DNA of 64,000 nucleotides from Thuidium tamariscinum (lineage: Eukaryota > Streptophyta > Bryopsida > Hypnales > Thuidiaceae): positions 10,722,098-10,786,097 of the forward strand of contig OX344756.2 of NCBI GenBank assembly GCA_947034885.2, given 5' to 3'. Each line of letters begins with the position of its first letter. The first letter of the stretch is position 1. Positions 33,243 to 46,227 of this stretch are shown one piece after another. Under the pieces are notes generated by a model. The model did no database searches. It saw nothing but the letters and a program-made list of their open reading frames with translations, and was not told the DNA's origin. The position numbers and the translations under genes are program-made.

Positions 33243-33542
33243 GGTAGACTCCTCTAAAAGCGACCACTTAAGAGCTGATTGCCTTTGGAGGGAAGCTAAA
33301 CTCCTTGAATCAATTTTCATAAATATTCATAGGAAGGAAAATGGAATTGGCATCTAACCCAAGTTGTTTCATCTTTTTTGGACCTGTGTAGAATTAGTTA
33401 TGAATTTTCAAAGTTCAAACGCAGTGTGCCCTAAAAGTGACCACCTGTTGAAATATACAGCAGTAGTACATTGCAAAAACCAAAATCTACCACTGCGGCA
33501 TGGCCACTTTTAGAAACATGGTCGCTTTTAGAGCAGTCTACC
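33243..33542. mobile_element. Candidate 300-bp element with GGTAGACT TIRs
   Basis: GGTAGACTCCTCTAAAAGCG at the left pairs with CGCTTTTAGAGCAGTCTACC at the right. A left-truncated relative lies at about 61350-61911. TSD not settled. The GCGACC/AAAAGCG motif recalls the 273-bp MITE ends, but the termini differ. Confidence 0.6.
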
Positions 33543-33565
33543 AAAACTAATTGAGCCCCCATTAA

Positions 33566-33949
33566 GGGAGAAACACCCATTTCCGTCCTTGTACCTATTC
33601 TTGGGCCATAGAGTGTCACTAAATCTGTCCATAGGCATACGTTAAGGCGTCCAACAGCTGTTTAATTTTAATTTGCTGACGCAGTTGTAAGACACATGTG
33701 TAGTTTTCATTCACTGACATCTGATTTCAGCAGGTGTTCGGTTTAAGGTACACCTATAGGACGGTTCCAGTGGTCTAGGGAGCCAACACTTTGAAAATTT
33801 ACAGAAATTACATACTGATTCCAAATTTTTATTTTTATTTTTGAATATTCATAATTTTCACTCGCTAATGCTAGAAAAATATCAGTTTTAGAAAACGCTG
33901 CCTCCAACTATGCTGAATTCCTTATTCGGACAGTTTTGGGTGTTTCCAC
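33566..33949 (+). mobile_element. Candidate ~385-bp element with GAAACACCC TIRs, copy 1
   Basis: Left GGGAGAAACACCCA, right TTTTGGGTGTTTCCACT. Shares with 57444-57830 the blocks GGTCTAGGGAGCCAACACTTT, TCATAATTTTCACTCGCTA-like, and AACGCTGCCTCCAACTATGC-like. No ORF. TSD unclear. Confidence 0.6.
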
Positions 33950-34251
33950 TGTAATAAAAAAAAAGAGTTCATCTGCCAAAGCCAACACTTCTATTTTAAT
34001 AAAATGGAAGCCCGGCACCCCTGACCAACCAATTTTTTTTTTCAGTTCTCGTTTTCAATTTGAGGAATTCAAAATAAGTTACCGGTAAGTTATCAAGTCT
34101 CATTGTGTTTTTTCTGAATTCGTTCAGCAAGCAGGAACAATGGCTTTTGCTTGGCATGATGATGGTGTCTAAGTTATCTTATTGCATTGAAATAAAATTG
34201 TCCCTTTGAGACAAATTGAAATAAAAAAATTAATGATTCCATCACCTTATA

Positions 34252-34573
34252 CACTACACTAAATAGTATATTTAGTGTTAGCAACATTATTTACAAACCA
34301 CGACACTAAATATCATTAAGTCTTCTAAAGTAAGTAACACTAAATCTCATTTCTAACACTAAAAGTACTCTATCGTAAATCGTAAATCTGAAGAGGTTTA
34401 CATTTAGTGTTAGAATATATTAAAAAAATGAACGGAAGAGAAGGCAAAGGCGGCGCATTGAAGTTTAGTGTTACACTAATTCTAATAAAGTTGAGATTTA
34501 GTATTCAGTTGGGTAGGGGGGTAAAAACACTAAATGCAATACAACACTAAATATACTTTTTGATGTACTAGTG
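34252..34573. mobile_element. CACTA-like MITE, 322 bp
   Basis: Left end CACTACACTAAATAGTATAT, and right end in reverse complement CACTAGTACATCAAAAAGTA. Many ACACTAAAT and ATTTAGTGTTA copies inside in both orientations resemble subterminal repeats of CACTA elements. The 3-base flanks ATA and ATT are an imperfect TSD. Confidence 0.65.
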
Positions 34574-34642
34574 ATTGTATAGGAAACAAGTGGTTCCTAG
34601 GAATTTGAACCATTGACCTTTGGAATCTTAAAAATTGATTTA

Positions 34643-35955
34643 AACCCTAAAGTTGCTTGACTATCATGTTTTCAAAAATATTCTAAAATTGCATTAGAAG
34701 AGATTTTGGGGCTTTAAGAGACTGTGAGTTCCCGCAGTCTGGGAATGCAGAAAAGTACATAATCGCAAGAATATGATGTGGCCGGGGCAGTTTCACTTCA
34801 TTTCTTTATTTTTTTTTCAAAAGAAATAAAAATAAATTGAACTTCTTCTTGCATTTCAAGACCCAAATTTATTATTATTATTTATTATTTATTTATTTAT
34901 TTATTTTATTTTATTTTTAAAATGACGGCTTGACAACAACCAACCGTTTCGGGAATTGTTTCGGGAATAGTCCCAAAACGGCCCTTTGGAGGCCTCAAAT
35001 TTCATCTAATGCAATTTTTAGTACATGTACCAAGTTTGTTTGTTTTTTAAACATTTGGGCACATGCAACTATAGGGGCTTGTTGCACTCTAGTTTGAGAA
35101 GATGTGGGAAAATTTTCAAAAATTAATTTCTATTGAGTAAATTGTAAGAGATTGGTCTTCGGATTGACAAAAATCCATTTTGCAATGGAATTCCGTTTTG
35201 TTTGTGTAAAAACAAAAAATTTAAAGAAAAAACATTTTTTGGTCCTACAAAAAAATAATGAAGTTGCACTCAGTATAAGGTTACAATTGTATGTAAAAAT
35301 GTCCATCAATTATTGTTGCTTCTTTGGATTCATTCTTCAAGGCAAGTTGGCCGCATGTTCAAAAAGTCTCAGAACCTTTGGAATCGTATCACATATCGGA
35401 AAAAAAATTGTTAAAAGGAAGAAGTACAGAATATCTGAAAATTATACTACATTATTAAGAATTTAGTTATGGAATTATAAAATGGCAATCCCAATGGTTG
35501 TAATGTTGTAGTAATCAATCTACATCCTATAATTTTAATTTTATTTCAAAAAATATTGGAAATTGAAGAATATAAAGGACTTCAAAGTTTATTTTAGAAC
35601 ACATAATCTAGAACTACCTACAAACTAAAATTCCTCTTAACTTTCATCTCATTAATTAAAATGGAATGTTATAAAGCTTTCTACATAACTAAAAAATCTT
35701 GGAAAATCAATTTCAATTTTTTGAAACAAAAAATTGAATTTTTTTTATTGCCCAAATTGCTTGGATGAGAAAAGAAACTACATATTACACAATAACTTTT
35801 AAACCATGTAGTCAAAAGTTATGAAAATTATTGGGCCTTGAAAAGAAAAAACTCCTTTACATGTTTTTTGAAAATTTCAAGAAAACAAAATTTTATTCAT
35901 AATAATTTGCATAAAATTGCTATATTGTCCAAACATGTAGTTTGATCTTTTTACA
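34643..35955 (+). mobile_element. ACCCCTAAAG-family element, disrupted near its left end
   Basis: Left end TA|AACCCTAAAGTTGC, then about 50 bases of family sequence. About 300 foreign bases follow (34695-35005), including a TTTA microsatellite at about 34868-34918. The family interior then resumes and runs to about 35955, with a degenerate right end. The ORF at 35152-35466 lies in repeat sequence that other copies do not keep open. Confidence 0.55.
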
Positions 35956-36778
35956 AGGAATTAATATCAAAGAATCAATTTGTCACCCATTGACTTGGCT
36001 TGGGATGTTGGTGTTGGTGTATTTTAGTGCATTTGGTAACTACTCCTAAAATCATCCCCTATGAAAAGCCAAGCACAATCCCTACTTCTGAAATCCTATT
36101 TGTGGATGAAAATGAACAAATAAAATACCTAAAATTTAGGCTAATTGAGTATTTGAAGGGAAACAACAAAATTGAGGATCACACTAGAATTGTTTCTAAC
36201 AATGTTGATCATAGCATTTTGAAGATGAAATTTTAGTAGAATTTAGTTTGAATTTAGTTTCTTGACCAAACAACATTCAACAAGACCTTTTGACATTATA
36301 AATGTCTTGCCATAGTATGTATTAGATAGAATTTTATATTTAATTAAATGACATTTATGATCTCTAATAGCCTTTACCTGAATGAGAATGCATTTTTGAA
36401 TTTTTGCACAATTTTAGATTTATGACCTCATATAATTATATTATTTACATCAATTTCACGAATATGGTTATAACTTATAAATGATGGGTTTCTTTTCCAA
36501 AGGTTCAAACACTACTTTGAATTAATGAGAAGCTATTTAAATAAAGCATTATTTGAAACTACTATATTTATCATCTACAATACAAACTTGGGAAATGTAA
36601 AATATATATTTGCACATCTATCATGTTCTTCATGCATATATAATCAATGCACAAACATATGTATGCAAGCAAATATATGCAATGAATTTATGAACACTAA
36701 TTTCTTCTTTCATTTTAGTACACATATAGTATTGAATTGAAGTGATAGGCTTCACTTCAAAGTTGTATATGTGTCAAT
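35956..36778. other. Intergenic DNA, no gene seen
   Basis: AT-rich. The ORF at 36000-36236 (78 codons) has a balanced composition and a stretch of charged residues but no recognisable domain, start context or neighbouring exons, so I do not call it. Confidence 0.4.
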
Positions 36779-36780
36779 TA

Positions 36781-37726
36781 ACCCCTAAAGCCCTGAACAC
36801 AGTTTTTTGAGATTATAAATTTTTGGGGCAGCTCACTACGGATGGAGTTTTTATTTTTTTTCTTTGAAATTTTGATACAATGTGTACCCGAGGAGTAGCT
36901 TTAAGGCCCAACAATTTTCATAACTTTTGAATTTACGGTTAAAAAGTTATGGCAAGATATGTAGTTTTCTTTACTCGGCAGGCAGCCCGGGCAGCTGAAA
37001 AAACTTCTTCAAAAAAACTTCTTTTTAAAAAGTTAAAATTTCAAATTGGTTCTTTAGGTTTATAGAGACATGGGAAGCTTGAATTAATCTATTCCGATCA
37101 ATGAGTCAAAAGTTATGTAGATTTTGAGTTTGGGGTAGTTTGAGGCTAGTTACAGAATCTCGACAGTACAAAAAATGTTTGAAATTCTTCATTTAATTCA
37201 ATTTTTCATATTTTTGGAAAAAAATAAAAACAGAAGGTGTAGATTGTTCATTACAACATTTTAACCATCGGGATTGAAAATTTTCAATTCCATGATTAAA
37301 ATGTTCACAATTTAGTATTTTGGCTCATTTTTTACTTCTTTCTACTTACTAATTTTTTCCTATATGTTGTACAATTCCAAATGGTTTGAAATTTTTTGAG
37401 AATGTAGCCAACTTGCATTGAAGTATTAATTCAAAGAGTAACCACCATTTTGAATTTTTTTTCATACGAATGTAACCTTGTGAAGTGTAGCTGCCCAGAT
37501 TTTCGCAGGGATAAAAGAACAATTTTTGTCAATTCAAATGCTTATATCTTACATCTACACGGTGGAAATTTCTGAAATTTTTTCCACATGTTTACAAACC
37601 ACCTTACTACAAGATCCTACGGTTTCATGAGTCAAAAATGTGTTTCAGAAAAAAAATTGCACTTGTATTAGAAATGGCAGTTTTGGAGCATTTTGGGTGA
37701 AACCATAGTCAAAAAGCTTTAGGGGT
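36781..37726 (-). mobile_element. Intact ACCCCTAAAG-family element, 946 bp
   Basis: ACCCCTAAAGCCC at the left and GCTTTAGGGGT at the right, flanked by TA (36779-36780, 37727-37728). It runs opposite to 27521. It keeps the uninterrupted AGCTTTAAGGCCCAACAAT segment at about 36897 that is split by insertions in two other copies. Non-coding. Confidence 0.78.
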
Positions 37727-37863
37727 TACGGAGATTTTTCATTTATTTTGGGTGATGCAAGAAAGAAATCTTTGTTGGAGTGGTGTACTTGTTTGCAATT
37801 AACTAAAAATTAATGAAATGTGCAAAATTTAGATGAAATTTATATTATTCATCCAAAAGTGTA

Positions 37864-39549
37864 CAGTGGGGTACTAATCAAATTGGCGTTTTCGAATTTG
37901 CAGTGAAGAAAATTTCAGTGCTATCAACTTTAACAACCTCCCGAAAGCTAAAAAATGGGTATTTTATCATTAAATTTTTTTGGAATATCATCTCTAAGTC
38001 AATAATATGTGTGAACAATTTCAAGGCCAAAAGATTTATATAAAAAAAAGATATTCAAAATCTACCAACGCATGTAGTTGGGAAAAAAATTTCACTACTT
38101 TCAACTTTGACACCCTCCCAAGGATTGAATTTATTTATTTTTCCATGAAATTTGTCATGAAATAAAATCAGTCCTATCAATATATGAAAAAATTTCAAGG
38201 TCAAAATATTAATATAAAAAAGATATTTGAAAGTTTTCAATATGTGTAGTGTTGAAATTTTTTCACAATTGCCAACTTTGACACCCTTCTAAGGGCTGAA
38301 AATTTGGTTTTTTACCATGAATTTTTCTTTGTGAGATCATCTCTACATTGATAAAATGTGTTCCAATTTTCAAGTTCACAAAACTTACCCAAAAAGATAT
38401 GAAAAATCTCCCAACACAAAGGTGTGCGGATGAGTCTTTGAGCCTTTGGTATAGTATCATTTTGTGGGTCAAAGTTTGACACAAATGTAAAAACTCATCC
38501 TCACAACTACACTTGTTCTAATATCTTTTTTTTTGTAAGTCTTTTAAACTTGTAATTTAGCACATACATTATCAACATAGAGACCATCTCATGACAAAAA
38601 TTTCATGGTAAATAGAGAATTTTTAAGCCCTAGGAAGGATGTCAAAGTTGGCAATAATTAGTGAAAATCTTCTTAGAACTACACAAGTTGGGAGATTTTG
38701 CATATCTATTTTTGGATAAGTTTTTTGTAATTGGAAATTGGAACACACATTGTTGTTATAGAGATGATCTCACAAAAAAATTCATAGTAAGAAAGCAATT
38801 TTTTAGCCCTTAGAAGCAGTGAGTTTTTTTCATTTCTTATGAAGTGTCAAAGTGGCGATACTTCATTTTATTGTGGTGCTCCAAATTTCAATATTCATCC
38901 AAATATTGGATAGCAAATATCATGTTATCACATAATACATATCCATCATCCTATTTTCATCCATCATTTGGTGATTTCATCTAATAGTTTAAATTTTTTT
39001 GAAATTTATTAGCAATTTCATCCAAAATTTTACGATTTATTTTCTATAGGAGTAGTGCTTCAGAATTTTTTTGGTGCAATCTTGCTTAAAATTGCCAGAA
39101 TAAAAAACACTACTTAGAAGGGTGTCAAAGTTGGCAATCTTGAAAATTTTCTTAAAACTACACATGTTGGTAGCTTTCACATATCTTTTTTCTATATTAA
39201 AATTCTGAACTTGAAAGTTTTTTCACATGTTGATAACATTGATTTTATTTCATGTCAAAATTTCATGGAAAAAGAAAAAAAATTCAATCCTTGGGAGGGG
39301 GTCAAAGTTGAAAGTGGTGAAATTTTTTCCCCAACTATACATGTTGGTAGATTTTGAATATCTTTTTTTTGTGTAAATCTTTTGGCCTTGAAACTATGTA
39401 CACATGTTATCGATTTAGAGATGAAAGTGCATTAAAATTTTCATGATAAAATACCCATTTTTCAACTCTTGGGAAGCTGTCAAAGTTGGCAACAATGAAA
39501 TTTTCTTCACTGCAAATTCAAAAACACCATTTTGATTGGTACCCTAGTG
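37864..39549. mobile_element. Foldback element FB2, interrupted by a hAT-like MITE
   Basis: Left CAGTGGGGTACTAATCAAA after TA (37862-37863). Right end decayed to TTGGTACCCTAGTG before TA (39550-39551). Without the 296-bp insertion and its 8-base TSD it is about 1382 bases, like FB1 and FB3. The arms hold the same ~185-base units but are more diverged, so this is the oldest of the four copies. Confidence 0.75.
38817..39112 (+). mobile_element. hAT-like MITE, 296 bp, perfect 8-bp TSD, nested in FB2
   Basis: CTTAGAAG occurs at 38809-38816 and 39113-39120. Ends are CAGTGAGTTTTTTT and AAAAAACACTA. Other foldback units read CCCTTGGGAGGGTGTC at this place, which gives the empty site. Shares its interior with 31690-31987. 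Confidence 0.82.
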
Positions 39550-40335
39550 TACATCCATCTAAAAAAACATTGTCCTTAAAATATATAACAAATAAATGAT
39601 TCCATCCATTGAAAATGGAAAAAAAAAACATTGCCCTGTATTCCTTCATAAAAATTTGTACCACCCTTAAGTAAATCATAATCAAAAAAATATTGGTGCT
39701 AATTCCACAAATGACAAATTTTATCACTTGAGTTAACCTCTACAAGAATAGGGGTATATTTTAGTTCAAATTGACAAAATTTGTCAAACATTAGATTAGT
39801 GAGAAAACACAAATAAAAAAATTTTGGTTTTAAAATTCAACTATGCAAAATAATATAATATATGTTCATGGGAATGAATGGGAAGAAATTCAAAAATTTA
39901 GATCTCATAGATTGCAAGACAATAGATTTTGAATCAAGATAAAAATATTGTTTTTTACCACCCTTGACAGAATCATCAAACTTTCATACCTTTATAGTGA
40001 GATTTTTTAAAAATCATGTAGGTGCTTCCTATATTGTGTTGATTATATACATACCAAATTTTTAAAAAGGAGTAACAATACTTATGTATATTGATAAAAC
40101 TATATATCCATCTAGAAAATATTGAGCATTTTATCTTCTAATTTGGGCACATGATTACAAAAATAATATATTAGTACAATGTAGATCACATGCATGCTAA
40201 CACTTTGTGTCATGATTTCAAATACATCCAATCAAATTTGATTTTGTAGGTATCTACACAAATTTGTGAGTGGAACCAACTCCCCACTTGGCAAATCTAT
40301 TTCAATTCAAAGACTAACCTCAAGACTCATTCAGG

Positions 40336-41058
40336 GTGATTGCAAGAAACACTTGTCCTATTTGTTGCGTTTTACTACAGTACTTGTGACTTTTTCTGGA
40401 GTACTTTAAAATTAGGAAATTAATTTGAAAAAAATTTGAAAAATATGAATAATGTATACACCCCTAAAATGAAGGTTTTCACCGAAGGAAATTGATAGAA
40501 AAATTCTCTAAGTAGGAGAACTTAAAAAGCGACAAATCTTAAGAAAATACATACCTTCATGTTTTAATTTGGGAAAATTAGTAAAAATAAGTAAATACAA
40601 AAATAAGAAGTGGCCATTTGAAACAACTTTATGGAGATGGTCATCATCAAAAAAATCACTAAAATAATACTTTATATGTTTCAAAATACAACCAGAAGTA
40701 AGCTCACTTTGTGGACTTCCACACGTCATAAAAATAACTTTTCTCAAAAGCCCTCACGTGGGGAGCTATAAGTCTATTAGGAGACCATCTCATCCAAATT
40801 TCATCTCAAAATCATTAAAAAAAAGGTACTCCTTAGTGATTAAAAACCCCTAAACTGCCAAGTGTGACATTCAATCACTAGTACTATTTTGAAATCAAGA
40901 TATTTTTTAAAATTATGAAAAAATTAAGAATGTGTATGGTACCTATGAGTATCTTCTCTATAAATCTTGAGTCATTTGGAGCCAAAACATAGAAGTTATA
41001 GCCAAAAAACAAATCAGCACATGAGGTGTGACGGAAAATAGGACAAGTGTTTCTTGCA
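40336..41058 (+). mobile_element. ~720-bp GGGTGAATGCAAG element, copy A
   Basis: Starts GGGTGATTGCAAGAAACACT and ends AGTGTTTCTTGCAATT. The body matches copy B in reverse throughout, including the AGTACTTTAAAATTAG and GTGACATTCAATCACTAGTA blocks. Non-coding. TSD not clear here. Confidence 0.7.
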
Positions 41059-41341
41059 ATTGATGAACATCAAAATACACCAAACAAGAGTCACCAATCA
41101 AAACACACACATGGCCTAGTATAGAGCATGATACTATCCAAATGATATTAAAGAATGCACAAGCATTTGTAACATACAAGTGATGGTCAAGCTCCAATAC
41201 CAACCTCACCACCCATGGCTACTATAACTCACAATGGTACCATTCAAAAGTGAGGAAAGATACTCTTCCTCCTCATAATACTCTTTGTAGAATTTGGCAA
41301 ACCTCTCTCTCCCCAAAAGGTCCAAAGAACATCCAAGACAT

Positions 41342-42055
41342 GGGTGAATGCAAGAAACACTTGTACTATTTTCCGTCACAAGCTAAGTTCTGATCTGTTT
41401 TTTGGCCATAACTTTTGCATCTTTGCTCTAAGTGACTCATGTCTATCATACACCTTACATAATTTTTTCATAATTTTCAAAAATAGTTTAATACTAAAAT
41501 AGTACTAGTGATTAAATGTCACAAATGAGAATTTGGAGTTTTTTAGTACTAAGGAGTACCTTTTTTTAATGATTTTAAGATGAAATTTGGATGAGATGGT
41601 CTTCTAGTAGATTTACATCTCTCCACGTGAGGGATTTTGAAAAAAGTTACTTTTATGTGGTGTGGAAGTCTACAAAGTGAGCTTCTTTCTGCTTGAATTT
41701 TGAAACATATAAAATATTATTTTGGTGTGATTTTTGGTGAATGACCATCTCCATAGAGTTGTTGCAAATGTCCACTTTTTATTTTTTGTATAATTTACTT
41801 ATTTTTACTATTTTTCCCAAATTAAAACATGAAGGTATGTATTTTCTTGAGGTTTGGCACTTTTTTAATTCTCTTACTTAGAGAATTTTTCTATCAATTT
41901 CCTTCGGTGAAAACCTTCATCTTAGAGGTCTATACATTGTTCATATTTTTCAAATTTTTTTCAAATTAATTTTCTAATTTTAAAGTACTCCAGAAAAAGT
42001 CATGAGTATTGTAGTAAAACGCAACAAATAGTACAGGTGTTTCTTGCATTCACCC
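41342..42055 (-). mobile_element. ~720-bp GGGTGAATGCAAG element, copy B, ACAT flanks
   Basis: GGGTGAATGCAAGAAACACT at the left and its reverse complement ending GCATTCACCC at the right, with ACAT on both sides (41338-41341, 42056-42059). 714 bases, inverted relative to copy A 283 bases away, so together they form a 1.7-kb inverted pair. The superfamily is uncertain; a 4-base TSD would be unusual for the common plant classes. Confidence 0.72.
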
Positions 42056-42059
42056 ACAT

Positions 42060-44333
42060 AACTATCTTGGAAGACCACTTGTTTCTATATCGTCTTCCCA
42101 AAATTAGGTCCCAAAGATCCTACAAACTTCAAATCTACCATTCAAGCCCATTTTCTTGATTTATAATTTTGGTAGATCACCTCAAACTACTCATTTTTTC
42201 CAATCCAACAAGTATCAAGGAAGTTATAGCCTTCCAAAGGACTAAGTCCCCAAGAGAGGTAATCCCTTGAGACTCCTTCCACTTTGGATGTCCATAATTG
42301 TTAGCTCACAACATATCTTGCCATAAGCCTTAGTATTATAAAAATTGCCTTTCCTTAGCTTTCCAATAGTATGCAATATAACTTTTTGGGCTCAAAAGAT
42401 TCCTCCCGAACCTTGGCTCCCATGCCTCACACCTTAAAATACAGCCGCAGGACAATGCCAACTTTGATGATTCATAACTTTTGATTTACAACTTCAATCC
42501 TTGTTTTCTTTTGATCCATGGATGCAAATCTTATAAGATTTTTAAGTATGTATTTCATGCCATCCAATTCTTCTTGATCACAATGCTACAATGCTTCAAT
42601 TGCTCAAGATTCCTAATTCCACTCACTCCATGCTTTGTAAGATGAAGAGTCACACCCCAATGTTCCCCTTGCTTGCCAAGGTGTAACAAAGATGCTTCTT
42701 GACAAGGATCATGACAAACAAATTTCTAAGAACTTATGTACTACAATAATGTTGCACAATTGTTTTGAATTGTGAGCATCATAGGGGACCAAAGTGTCCT
42801 CATAATTACAATGTTAAGTCCAATTCAAAGTGTTAGAATTTTTGAATCTAATGTCTAAATTCATTAAAAATTATAATTGAAATGAATTATCTCTTTTAAT
42901 TTTTGTGGTAAAATTTTCAGATCAATAAAAGATGATTGTATTCATTTTGTAGAAGCCATTTGAAGTTCACAAATTCAATTTGAGTTTACAAAATTGCATT
43001 TTGATGGTTGCAACTTTAGGGGCTTGTATCTTCTTCATTCTATATTTGTTTTCAATTAAATTTATTGAATTATGTTTTCTTTGAGGTCTAGTTATTGTAG
43101 TTAAATTTTCATATCAATTCAAATTGTTTTGAATGTTAGGGAGCAATTCAAAGTTCAAAATGCCAACATTTTTGGATTATAGTGATCTAAGTTCAATGGC
43201 TTATTTCTTCTTTAAATACTATCTATTTCCCATAAACATTTAGTGGAAAGTTGCACATACTAGTCTTGTTTGTACAATTGAAATGATGTATCAATCAAAA
43301 AAGTTACGAGTGATTGAGAAGTATTGTAGTAGGAGATTTAGCCATAGATGTGTTTTTTTAAAACTTTTTTTGACTATTTTTTAACATTTCAAAGCCACTT
43401 TGTAGAAAAATATAAGTCATTCAAATGATCTTTCCTTTCACTGATGTGTTTGTACGTTGGTTTTGAAGCAATTTATAGTTTAAAGGTTTTTCATTGGATT
43501 AGGTTTAGAAATCTAATTTCACCTTGGAATGTGTTATTAGGAGAATTTTAGTATCATTTTTCTACTCCAATGCATTATAATCTTACAATCTATAATGCTA
43601 ATAATTCAAAATTTAAATCATGTCATCTACAACACATATACTACAAGATTAAATAGAAGAGATTTCTATACCTTAGTGACATTTAAACCAATAACACTTC
43701 AAAAGCAATGATGTTCTTAAACCCCAAAATTTCCTAGGTCTTTAGGGATTAATGAAATTCATTGGAGTTTTATGGCATCATCTTAGAAAAATCTAACCTT
43801 TAAAAGAAATGAAAAAAAAATCCTCAAAATGTGTTGAAATCCATATTTGACAAGGGAAACAAGTATATTAGGTATTGGCATGATGTAAGAATAGTTGCAC
43901 CATAGATCAATTTGAAATTTTCAATCTTTGGAAAAAAAATGAATGTCTAAGATGCATTATGCATCCCATTATATTGCCCTATGCTTGCATTGTGGTTCAA
44001 ATGTAATATAATTCATCAAAGCATATGAGATTAGAGACAAGTTCCATAAGAGGTTTAGGGTTTAGGATGAGTGTGAGTTCTTGGATTGTGGAAATTCACT
44101 GAAATTTGTTCCACAAGCAATCTAATGTGGCCAAAAGATTGCTACATCTGGTAATAATATTTTATTATTTTTCCGGTATTTTTTCCATAAATTTTTTTTT
44201 CCATATTTTTCTTCAGTTTTTTAATTTTTTCAATTATTTTTTAATCTAACCAATAGTGATTGGTTCATAAATTGGGGAACAAGATTGAAGCAGTTTCTTA
44301 GTGCCCTAAAAAACCCATTTATGATTGAAATAT
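42060..44333. other. Intergenic DNA, no gene seen
   Basis: Composition is slightly less AT-rich at 42060-42760. No ORF with family likeness, no inverted-repeat boundary and no RNA gene recognised. Confidence 0.45.
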
Positions 44334-44335
44334 TA

Positions 44336-44481
44336 ACCCATTAAGGACCAAGTCGATGACTACAAATGAATATTTGGCTGAAAATGACATGTTTTCATTA
44401 ATAGTTGAAGTGACTACTAATGAAAACTTGTCATTTTCAACCAAAGTCATCAATTAGTCATCAACCTGGTCATTAATGGAT
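44336..44481. mobile_element. 146-bp TA-TSD palindromic MITE
   Basis: ACCCATTAAGGACCA at the left and its partner ending TTAATGGAT at the right, with TA on both sides (44334-44335, 44482-44483). CATTAATAGTTGAAGTGACT in the middle is shared with 26315-26459. Confidence 0.75.
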
Positions 44482-44540
44482 TAAGGCACGATTCTAATTA
44501 TAAGTCAAGGTTTGAGTACTTCTAAAGTGTGAATGACTTA

Positions 44541-44955
44541 GAGCATCCCCACACCAAAGTAAAGTAAGACACAAATTGGGCAAGTGCCTAGGCCTAGCCA
44601 TTTGAATTGTCCCATAGCATGCATGGGGAAGGAAAAAACAAGGCTGGACCCGACTAAATTTGGTGATGGCTCTACCAAATGGCGAGCCATCACCAAATCA
44701 AGAGTCAACCCAACATGCCTTTGTTTTTGCCTTTTTTTCAACTTTTGAGGCACTTGGGATTAAAAAAAATACTTTTTCTTGTCGGAATCTAGTTACGTGG
44801 CACCTCAAATTCCAAAATAGCTTGCTTCCCTGCCTCGTTGGCCGCATTGGAGTGGGATAAATTTTTTAGCCAAGCCTGGGCTTCCTTAATGGCTCGGCAA
44901 GTAGTCCTTAGCGAGGCCATTTGCCCGAGCCAGGCATGGGGATTTGGGGATGCTC
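44541..44955. mobile_element. Harbinger/Tourist-like MITE, GAGCATCCCC TIR, TTA TSD
   Basis: Ends GAGCATCCCCACACC and GGGGATTTGGGGATGCTC, flanked by TTA (44538-44540, 44956-44958). 415 bases and GC-richer than its surroundings. ORFs on both strands cross the borders and are by-products. Same class as 5563-5925. Confidence 0.75.
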
Positions 44956-45121
44956 TTAGAATGCAATAGTTGTACATGTTGATACTTGTCAACCCTTCTA
45001 TCTCCAAATCCACTCACCATCGGATTGTCCCCATGTACTATAAAATTCAAGTTATTTTAGGAGCATGCTTTGTTACCACTTAGTTTTACACATTTTGATA
45101 TTAAATTGACCTTTAAATTTA

Positions 45122-46042
45122 ATCCCTACACACCTAAGGTCATTTTTCTATCAAAAACCACTCAAAACTGCCATTTTTGTTGTGTTCACTCTAGAGAGCC
45201 AATTTTTTTTTTTTGAAATCTAACCATAGGATCTTATATTTTATTTGTCTAAGATAATGTGGTAAAAATTTCATGAAGTTTGATTATATAGATTCAAAGA
45301 TATTTGCTTTCAAAGTTAGAAAATGAGTTTTTTTGAACATTGTCTTGTAATTTCGAATGACTTTGATTGCCATTTGTTGAAAAATTTTACACTATAGACT
45401 ATGAATTAAAAAAATTGTATTGAATAATTGAGTTGAAAGTCTAGGAAAAATTCAAAAAAGAAATGGTTGATTTTCATTCTTTAAGAAAATTATTAAGTAG
45501 AGGTACATCTAAGATTGAAAGAAAAACTAAATTGTTAATAGCTTTATCATAGGATCAAAACACAATAATTCCAATGGTGAGATTGTTCTAGCGAGCAATT
45601 TTAACCTTGCTAAGCAATGTTTTTTGAAAAATTGTCAAAATTGCATTAAAAAATGAATCCTTTAAGTTATTTTTTCAAGGAGATGTTTAAATTGTCCCCA
45701 AAACAAGATTGTCATGATAACTTTCACATAAGTAATCCAAATGGAATGGATCAAAGCTTTACATGTAGACAAATAATACGATATGTTAGATAAAAAAATT
45801 CAAAGTCTAATTTCAAATTTTTGTGGATATATTTTTCTGTCTGATAAGTTGAAATATTGACCTATTGTAGTATAACTTCTGCTCTTGGCCACTGATTGAA
45901 TTAAAAATTATATTCTTACATAGCTAATCAATTTTCCTATCTTATGAGAAAGTTTTAGAAAATTTCACTAGAAATTGAAGTCATTAGAACCTACCCAAAC
46001 TTCAAATTGTCCCCTGAGGCAACAATGGGCTTTTTTAGGGGT
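45122..46042 (+). mobile_element. ACCCCTAAAG-family element, 921 bp
   Basis: ATCCCTACACACCTAAGG at the left and TTTTTTAGGGGT at the right, flanked by TA (45120-45121, 46043-46044). Internal order follows 62850-63774 (AACTGCCATTTTT, AGGATCTTATATTT, ATGTGGTAAAAATTTCA) with heavy divergence. Confidence 0.65.
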
Positions 46043-46227
46043 TAAAAAACATTAGCTTTTGAACTTTCAATCCAACAATGTATATCCAGAACATATTCCA
46101 TATCCTAAAAAGCAAAATAGAAGATTGCATGTACAATCCTCACCAAACCTTTAACGATTGAAGGTGCACACATCATAAGCTTGTAAGGACAAGCTAGTCA
46201 TCGTAGAAATCATCCATTTAAATAGTA

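Noticed and set aside
36000-36236. 78-codon ORF with a balanced composition
   Set aside because: No recognisable domain, no upstream or downstream exon and no promoter evidence.
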